A stretch of 14,608 nt of DNA from Brachionus plicatilis (lineage: Eukaryota; Rotifera; Eurotatoria; Ploima; Brachionidae). The DNA is taken from contig QEOQ01000479.1 in the NCBI GenBank assembly GCA_010279815.1, positions 217,864-232,471 of the forward strand, in the 5' to 3' direction. This document shows positions 8,614 through 14,608 of this stretch, in pieces (the first letter of the stretch is position 1; every line of letters starts with the position of its first letter). The notes beneath the pieces were generated by a model. It worked only from the letters and a program-made list of their open reading frames with translations. It was not told where the DNA came from and made no database searches. A program made the translations under genes and the position numbers.

Positions 8614-11454
8614 TTAAGAATTATTGTTTACTTCTTTTAAAGTTCTAGCCACTTCATTTAGCAAACACATCGCATGGCCATCACTGGCATTAAGATTTTC
8701 ATTTTTTCCATTAAATGCATTCTTAACAAATAAAGAATTACGGTCCATTTTACTTGAAAATAAAATTTCATTTCTATTCTTCGGTAGTTTGTTAGAGAAA
8801 ATATGAGGCCAAAGCAAAGCTAATTTCCCAAGAACCGATTTTCTTATCTTGTCACTCAAACATAATAGATTCATGACAAAAATACCTTAAAAAAATTAAT
8901 AAAAAAAATTTCTCTTTGTTCGCTTTGTTTACCAGTATCTTCAGTAATAGCTTCACAATTTTTCAGCAGTTCGGTATCTATAAACTCCGGTGTTGGACCC
9001 CAAAGTTCACTTGTTGAGTCGTTTGAATTAACGTCAATTATAACAATGTCCCATTTTTTCCCATCATTTGCTGCTTTATTTATAAACTTTAAACCGTCAT
9101 CAACATAAATTCGAGTTCTTTCATCTTCCTTAAGCCCAAACCAATCTTTTGCCACATTTACTATTTTTGGATCTATTTCTACCGCATCGATTTCAACCTT
9201 TAAAATTAATTAATTTTGTAAATTATAAATAAAAATTTCCTCACATTTTTTAGCCAATTTTTGCAATACATTGTCAACACACCGCCACCAAGACCAATTA
9301 TCAAAATTCTCAAATGTTTTTCTAAAATAAATCAATGTTGGTTTTTATTTTATCTATTTTTTTTATTATTCTACCAGGCGATAATTTGACTGAATATAGC
9401 TGTGCTAAAATAATAGCAAAAAAATCCTCCATAAAACTGCTATAGTTTGGTTTAAAAACTTTTTTTTCATCTACTCTTTTTTTTCCTTTTTTACTTTCTT
9501 AAATTTAAGGATAAATTATAAAGATAAATGAAAAAATAAAAATCAACTACCCTCTTTGAGAATGATTTCAGTCTGAATTAAAGGTGTTATATTTTGAAAA
9601 ACTAGACGTCTTGTTGGCTCAACAGAATCGCTCGGAGTGACATCTTCGACAAAAAATTCCCCGCTAATTTGTGAATTATTTTTAAATTTCAGATCCCGAA
9701 CGTCCACATCTGGGCCCATTGATAAAAGTGGTATCTAAAAATATTTTTCCAATCAAAAAATTTTAAGAAAAGTCAAATTTACCTTGTATGAAGAAGGAAT
9801 TCCCTTCGGTGCTAAATCCATGACTTTTGGAGACAATTCAGAAATTATAGCGTCTAGACTTTGATATTGATGGTCTCGGTTTAAGTGAACAATTGCCAGA
9901 CGTTGATACTTAGCTTGACTTGTAAGTTCCTCACGTCCCAATTTTGTGGCAAATAGCCATTCTATTTCCCTAAAATAGAAATCAATTTTTTTTAAATTAA
10001 AAAAAATTAATTAAAAATTTACTTTCCAATAGGAACCACAAAAACAGCAAAAATACCATTTAATTTGGTCTTATTCACGTTACCTGGCAGATCCACAATA
10101 TAAATAGTATATCTAGGATATCTTTGATTTTTCTCATCATATAAATAAACAAAAACTTCATCACTTATATCAATAGTTCTAAAATATGATTTAAAAAATT
10201 TAATTAAAAAAATACAAATTATTTATCAAAACAAAATACTTATTTGAGATGTAAAATTTCGTCAGACCATAATGCTGATATTCCTTGATTCGATTCCGAG
10301 CTTCTTCGATTGAGTTTACTCTTTGAAATTTTTCATTGTTAAAATCAAGTTGTAGCTCCAGCATCTTTTGTAACAGAAAACAATAATTCTTTAAAACAAG
10401 AATAATTAAGTGAAAATTTACCAAGTTGGTGAGTTTTATTTTCATTTTAGTAAAAACAAAAACAAAAACGGGAAGATAAAAATCCAAGTCTTGCTCATTG
10501 ATTCTGTGAATCCGAATAAACCATCCTCTTCGAAATAAAGTTTGATTTGATTGAAAAAAAAATTGAAAAAAATTACTTCTCTTTAAATGATTCTAAAAGT
10601 TTATTCAAAATATGGTCCTGCGCTAAAGAAATACACATGTATCTTCCTCCAACTCTAAGAACTCTATCTATTTCATTAAACATTTTATCAACGTCTTGAT
10701 CAACCTTTATTAAAAATTGATTTCAATTAAACTTAAAAAATGTCAAGTCAAACAAATAAAAAGCCATTTTCAAGTTTAAATAAAGACTTATTGGAAATAA
10801 AAGTTAAATTTATATTTTGATGGACATTTAAATTTAATTTAAAAAATGAAACTTTTCCTCTTAAGCTTTAAAAACTTAATTATTTAAACAAATTTATTTA
10901 TTATTGATTTCTAAAATTTAATTAGTTTTTCCAACAAATCATCAATTGGACTATTTATTTTATTTTTTTCAAAAATAAATTGAAATTTTACTTTTTCTGA
11001 ATAATCACTCATTAAAGCATCAAGAGTACCTTTATCGACTACAGCATCAAATTTGGCATCGTCGAACTCCATGCTTAAGATGTCCATTTTAATGAATTGC
11101 ATTTCTTTTCGATTTTTATTTTTCGCACTCATCTGCTGAATAACAATGCTACTCAAATCGACATTAACTATATTCTTTATTCCGACGTCATACATGTTTT
11201 CAGAAAGACGCGAATTACCACATCCTACAACCAGAACATGTTCATTCAGTTTGATATATTTATGAAGTAATCCGCACAAATTTTCATATTCTCCGTACCT
11301 TTTGATTTTGGTGAAGAATGAAAATTTTTGCAAAAAAATTTCGGAATTACCATTCGAAAGCTTTTGAACCACGAATTTTAAAAAATTTATCCCAATATTC
11401 TTTATCTCTGAATTCCTTTCCGCTTCCGGGAATCAAGTTAAGGCTATTAGACAT
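8614..11454 (-). CDS. METTL13: eEF1A lysine and N-terminal methyltransferase METTL13, complete, 12 exons
   Basis: Exons: 11454-11351, 11298-10992, 10704-10577, 10527-10422, 10364-10240, 10178-10023, 9969-9783, 9734-9551, 9497-9375, 9321-9245, 9197-8933 and 8885-8614. All junctions are GT..AG and in phase, giving 677 residues (human 699). There are two SAM-dependent methyltransferase domains. The N-terminal one has motif I VLVVGCGNS at 56-64, the acidic residue of NVDLS at 82 and the family signature DKGTLDA at 123-129. The C-terminal one has IIGLGGG at 481-487, AVEIDP at 504-509, DDG at 532-534 and IIDVN at 552-556. In animals the N-terminal domain dimethylates Lys55 of eEF1A and the C-terminal domain trimethylates the eEF1A N-terminus, tuning translation. 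All motifs are intact, so both activities are expected. Introns are 47-61 nt except intron 2 (287 nt). The linker at 434-441 is short and lysine-rich, less extended than in human. Exon 9 was placed by frame: only the acceptor at 9499-9498 avoids a stop. Confidence 0.93.
10705..10991 (-). other. METTL13 intron 2, unusually long
   Basis: At 287 nt it is about five times the length of every other intron in this gene. It lies inside the first methyltransferase domain between ...DYSEK and VDQDVDKM..., where the joined protein still aligns with human METTL13 within about one residue, so no exon seems to be missing. The frame stays open for some 26 codons past the donor, which is probably chance. 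It is AT-rich, with no recognisable insert. Confidence 0.7.
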
Positions 11455-11726
11455 TTTTTTATATCAGATTTTTAGTATTTTTAAAATTCAAATGCTTTTA
11501 TTTCTATCTGCATGTAAAAACTCAATTTTTGTAAAAATAATTGTGTTTTTTTAGTTTTGTTAAGAGAGAATTTTTTGACTTTTTTTTTTATTTAAGAAAT
11601 CTTCTTTTCTTAACTATTTGGAGATCAAAGCCATCAAAGAATATATTATATTAATTTTTGTTGTCCGACTGGCTAAATTTTTTTCTAATTTCTCTTTTTT
11701 CTGGAATAATTTTAAAAAATTAATTC
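11455..11726 (-). other. METTL13 5' flank
   Basis: No gene is seen here. It must contain the METTL13 5' UTR and promoter. A possible acceptor (TTTTTACATGCAG, AG at 11509-11508) lies about 55 nt upstream of the ATG and could mark a 5'-UTR intron or a trans-splice site. The 3' end of the orphan frame to the right, if real, would lie within about 300 bp of the METTL13 start. Confidence 0.35.
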
Positions 11727-11744
11727 TTTATTGTAACAAAATTT

Positions 11745-11987
11745 TTATTCAAATCTCCAAACCTCATCCAGGTGATCATTCAAAAATCTTTTTTCCTTAC
11801 TAGCTCCAGATTTTTCATAAAAACCATTTTTGACTGATACAATGTCATGATTGTCCAAAATCAAGAATAAAAATTGAAAAGAATAAGGGCTAACTTTTCG
11901 GCATGGATTTGCTACAACTAGATGGGAGTTTGAACAAAAAGACAAATGTAGAATTTTTACTCCTGTTTTAAAACTTTTGACTTTCTT
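11745..11987 (-). CDS. orphan reading frame, possible 3'-terminal exon or gene remnant
   Basis: The minus strand is open for 80 codons down to the TAA at 11747-11745. There is no ATG near the upstream end, so this is not a complete gene by itself. A possible acceptor is ACAG with AG at 11964-11963, giving an exon from 11962. The last 30 or so residues have a normal, varied composition (ending HLDEVWRFE), unlike the Phe/Lys/Asn-rich chance frames elsewhere. AATAAA overlaps the stop (11749-11744) and recurs at 11732-11727. I found no convincing upstream exon and do not recognise the protein. It could be the last exon of a gene whose other exons I failed to see, a pseudogene fragment or chance. 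Confidence 0.28.
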   Translation of the reverse strand, partial: KKVKSFKTGVKILHLSFCSNSHLVVANPCRKVSPYSFQFLFLILDNHDIVSVKNGFYEKSGASKEKRFLNDHLDEVWRFE

Positions 11988-12077
11988 TCAAAATTTAATT
12001 ACCATTTTATTCTTCTCCCTATTAGCTCATTAATAATGAGCCACATGATTTTTTTGCCGTTTCAGATAGTTATTGTG

Positions 12078-12223
12078 GCAGCCTGTTCAAAGTCAAAGTC
12101 ACTAAAATTAAAGTGCAAATCCGGACATTAAAAAAATATGAAAGACTCCAGCTCGGACTTAAGAAAAAAAAAGTCCGGACTTGCTCTTAACTTAAAACTT
12201 GTGACTTTTAAAGAACTCTGCAT
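12078..12223. repeat. imperfect fold-back sequence centred near 12151
   Basis: The left half (GTTCAAAGTCAAAGTCAC, then ...GCAAATCCGGACATT) pairs imperfectly with the reverse complement of the right half (AAGTCCGGACTTGCTC..., then GTGACTTTTAAAGAAC). Paired blocks include AAAGTCAC with GTGACTTT, and AATCCGGACATT with AAGTCCGGACTT. The centre is near CCAGCTCGG. It lies in intergenic DNA and encodes nothing. It could be a worn MITE-like fold-back element or a source of hairpin RNA. Confidence 0.55.
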
Positions 12224-12756
12224 TTTCATTTTGAATTATGGGGCATAAGTGACTTGAAAATTTTTAGTTTTAAATAATAAAGTTAACGTCATATTACTGG
12301 CATATAAATATCTGCTTTCTGTATTTTACCCCTTATAAATATATTAAGAATCCTATAAAAAAATAACTTATTCTAAAAATGTATTATCAGTCATAAAGAT
12401 AAATTGATTGTCACATTAAAAAATTAGATATCTCAGATAGATATGATTGTATTCAAAAATGTTTAAATTTTCTATAAAATAAGCGCTTTTTGAAAAAAAA
12501 TTAAAAAAAAAGTATAATCAATTTTAAATGTTTAAAATATATGATGAGCCCATCACAAGCAAAATAAAAAGTATTACTAAAAGCTAATGAAATTGATGAA
12601 TGCCGATTGGCAGAGCAGAACGAGTTTTTGTCTTATAATTTAACAATAATAACATATTAATGCGCTCAAAGTGGCAAACTCAAATATCCTAATAATTCAT
12701 TAAATGTCCTAGTAACCTTTTAGCGGTCTACAATGTGGCATGTGAATTTTGGAATA

Positions 12757-13029
12757 AAAAACAAAAGAAAAAATTTTAAATTGAAATAAAATTTTTACTA
12801 TGAGTACAAAAATTGTTCTGCGAAAGGTATCAACTGATACAAACTTTGAACCACCCAAATTTAGTCATCAAAAAATCCGCAAGTTCGCAAAGCACTAAAT
12901 GTTTTAAAAAACCATTAAAATTTATTTGCATAGTTTGGGTATTTCAAAATTTGTATCAGCTGATACATTTTACAGAACAATTTTTAGGCTCATAGTAAAA
13001 TTTGAAATTTTTGTCTTTGCTTTTTGTTA
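12757..13029. repeat. inverted-repeat (fold-back) element with internal palindromes
   Basis: The arms at 12795-12859 and 12934-12999 are about 65 nt each and clearly reverse-complementary, with scattered mismatches; weaker similarity extends out to about 12757 and 13029. Shared blocks are TTTACTATGAG, AAAAATTGTTCTG, GTATCARCTGATAC and ACCCAAA. Each arm contains a 14-bp palindrome, perfect in the right arm (GTATCAGCTGATAC, 12953-12966) and with one central change in the left (GTATCAACTGATAC, 12827-12840). The 74-nt centre (12860-12933) is unrelated. No transposase frame or clear target-site duplication was seen. A non-autonomous DNA transposon (MITE) is the simplest reading, with a cruciform regulatory site as the alternative. 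Confidence 0.8.
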
Positions 13030-13755
13030 AAAAATATATTAATTGCTATTATTAAATTTATTTTCATCAGCAAAAAGTTCGCAGAAGTCAGAAAAGTATA
13101 TTTTGGCAATTAATTGAAACATTTTTTAAAAATAACTTGATTTGGACATTGGCCCTATTTTATTTTTTTAAGAGTTGGCACTTAAAATCTTATAAAACTG
13201 GTACGGAAAATTTTCGAAGTTAAATTTTCTTTTTAATTTTGGCCTCGAAAAAAAAACATTAAAATAATAAATATTTTCTTTTAATAATGATTAAAATAAT
13301 TAATTATTTGAAAGAATTCTTCAGAGTTAAGTTTTTTCCTTTCAAAATTTGTAAAAGCTTTTTCACTCTGGGAATTTTAAATAATAAATTTTTTTTCATG
13401 ATCACAAACTTAGATTATTATTATTTATTATATGGACAAGAGAAATTTTCCTTTTCATATCTAATTTCGTGGCATATAGAGTTGTTAGCAATTAAAAAAT
13501 AATCACTCGAAATAATTCTCTAATTTAAAGAAATAATTTCAGTAAGTTTTATTATTTAATACTTGCTTTAAGATAATTTTACGATTTAATAACGAACTAA
13601 GCTAAATCAAAATGATGTATCTGGAACCATTTTTATAAGGCAGCAAGAGCAGCTTACATATTTTTTTAATGGTTTCTATGACGACTGTTTATTTTAAAAT
13701 AAAACTAAAATATTACAATTATATATTACTAGTTTTCATATAATATTTACTGAAA
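13030..13755. other. AT-rich 5' flank of the coiled-coil gene
   Basis: No gene is seen. The 71-codon plus-strand frame at 13287-13502 is low-complexity (Phe, Ile, Lys, Leu, Tyr) and unsupported. The last few hundred bases must include the promoter and 5' UTR of the gene starting at 13756; no TATA box stands out against the AT-rich background. Confidence 0.5.
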
Positions 13756-14608
13756 ATGACCGAAAAAAATCTAAAAAGCCTTACTGGAAAATTTAATTCT
13801 CCAGGTAAATCTTTTAAAGATATCACTAAATATTTTTTTATTTTTTAATTCATTAGCTAATGCATATGAGATAATTTTGACCGAAATTGACAAAAAAAGT
13901 AATTCTAAAGATGAAAAAATCGTCAAGGTATTTGAAATTTTTGATGAACTTTTACCTAATTTTGGAGTTTATCATGAAATAATGAAAATAGTTAGACAGC
14001 AGCTTTTTGGTAAGAAATATTTAGCTATATGTTTAAAGTTCTATCAAAGATATTTTAATTTTAGATGCAGTTTTTAGCAATGAATATACTGGCTTTGTCA
14101 ATGATCAAAATAGAAATTCTGAAGTTGGATTACAACGACTTTCATATTTTTCTTTATGCAATCAGTTGAAAACTCTAAAAGACAATAAGCGAGAAGAATT
14201 AATTGAAGAGGTTAAAATTAAAGATAAAGAGTAAATTTATTTTATTCAAATATAAACCGAATCAAAAAATTTTAATAAGAATAAAGCAAAAAACTGAGCA
14301 ACTAAATGAGCAAAAGCAACTGACTCAAAATCTGGAAGAAAAATTAAAAATTCTAAATTCAAATTTGATAGATTTTGAAAAACAGATTAGTGAAAAAAAA
14401 AGTGAAATATTAGGGTAAAAAATTAAGCAATCTAAATTGAATCTTGTAAATTTTTTTGAAGGTGGGAGAAAAAATTTTTGCGATTTCAGAATGAAAATAA
14501 GACAAAATATGAAAATCTTGATTACAAGCATCAGAATTTAAAAGTAAACAATTAAATTTTTAAATAGTTAATTTTTTCAATTCTTTTTTTAGACTGAATT
14601 CGAAGAAA
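13756..14608 (+). CDS. unidentified coiled-coil protein, 5' part (cut by window end)
   Basis: Exons: 13756-13804, 13857-14009, 14065-14230, 14280-14414, 14462-14543 and 14593 onward, joined by GT..AG introns of 47-55 nt. All junctions are in phase, giving 200 residues before the edge. Residues 17-100 form a probable globular helical domain (motifs VFEIFDELLPNFGVYHEIM and AVFSNEYTGF). From about residue 110 to the end the chain is heptad-like coiled coil rich in Glu, Lys, Gln and Leu. The arrangement (short helical N-domain, then long coiled coil) resembles, loosely, the N-terminal domain of TSNAXIP1-like ciliary and testis proteins, but this is a weak impression and not an identification. The start is the first ATG in frame, with A at -3. 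The acceptor at 14278-14279 (AATAAG) is weak, but the next AG leads quickly to a stop. It is divergent from METTL13, 2.3 kb away. Confidence 0.75.

Noticed and set aside
9493..9496. Alternative acceptor for METTL13 exon 9 at AG 9495-9494
   Set aside because: With this acceptor the frame meets a TAG within a few codons. The acceptor at 9499-9498 keeps the frame open and joins the next exon in phase.
13287..13502. 71-codon plus-strand frame upstream of the coiled-coil gene
   Set aside because: Low-complexity AT-rich translation (Phe, Ile, Lys, Tyr) with no supporting signals.
14415..14489. Alternative end of the fourth intron of the coiled-coil gene at TTTCAG (14489)
   Set aside because: It looks like a better acceptor, but it shifts the frame and reaches a stop before the next donor. 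GAAG at 14461 keeps the coiled-coil frame open.
1..14608. tRNA, rRNA, CRISPR or transposase genes
   Set aside because: No tRNA T-arm consensus with matching acceptor stem, no regularly spaced direct repeats and no transposase, reverse-transcriptase or integrase-like frame was found by eye on either strand.

Overview
The window is nuclear DNA of a small, very AT-rich animal. Genes are interrupted by many tiny introns, mostly 47-61 nt, with clean GT..AG ends. The standard genetic code works throughout, and AATAAA signals sit within about 20 nt of the stop codons. Both proteins I can name are animal genes. Base composition and intron size would suit a monogonont rotifer or another compact protostome; that lineage guess is inference and weak.

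Layout. At the left (1462-2080, minus strand) is a small gene for a protein with one C2H2 zinc finger, whose finger is split by an intron. Its upstream side (about 2.1-4.6 kb) is less AT-rich than the rest. It has no convincing gene but holds hairpins, short microsatellites and many copies of a GCCAA/TTGGC pentamer, so it looks like a regulatory region. From about 4.6 to 8.0 kb I see no gene. Two minus-strand genes follow in tandem: METTL13 (8614-11454, 12 exons, 677 residues, complete) and, 331 bp downstream of it, a two-exon gene for the ATP synthase subunit DAPIT (ATP5MK, 8060-8282, 56 residues, complete). Between METTL13 and the right edge (11.5-13.75 kb) lie an orphan minus-strand reading frame with poly(A) signals, possibly a terminal exon, and two fold-back sequences. 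At the right edge (13756-14608, plus strand) is the 5' part of a gene for a coiled-coil protein I could not identify. It has at least six exons and runs out of the window.

The genes do not form an obvious shared pathway. METTL13 methylates the translation factor eEF1A in the cytosol, and DAPIT acts in the mitochondrial inner membrane. Their closeness and shared strand could mean joint transcription, but the sequence does not prove it. I found no convincing new multi-gene system. The most unusual items are the unidentified coiled-coil gene, the two fold-back sequences and the motif-rich region beside the zinc-finger gene. All gene models were joined by eye from reading frame, splice sites and, for the two named genes, remembered family sequence.
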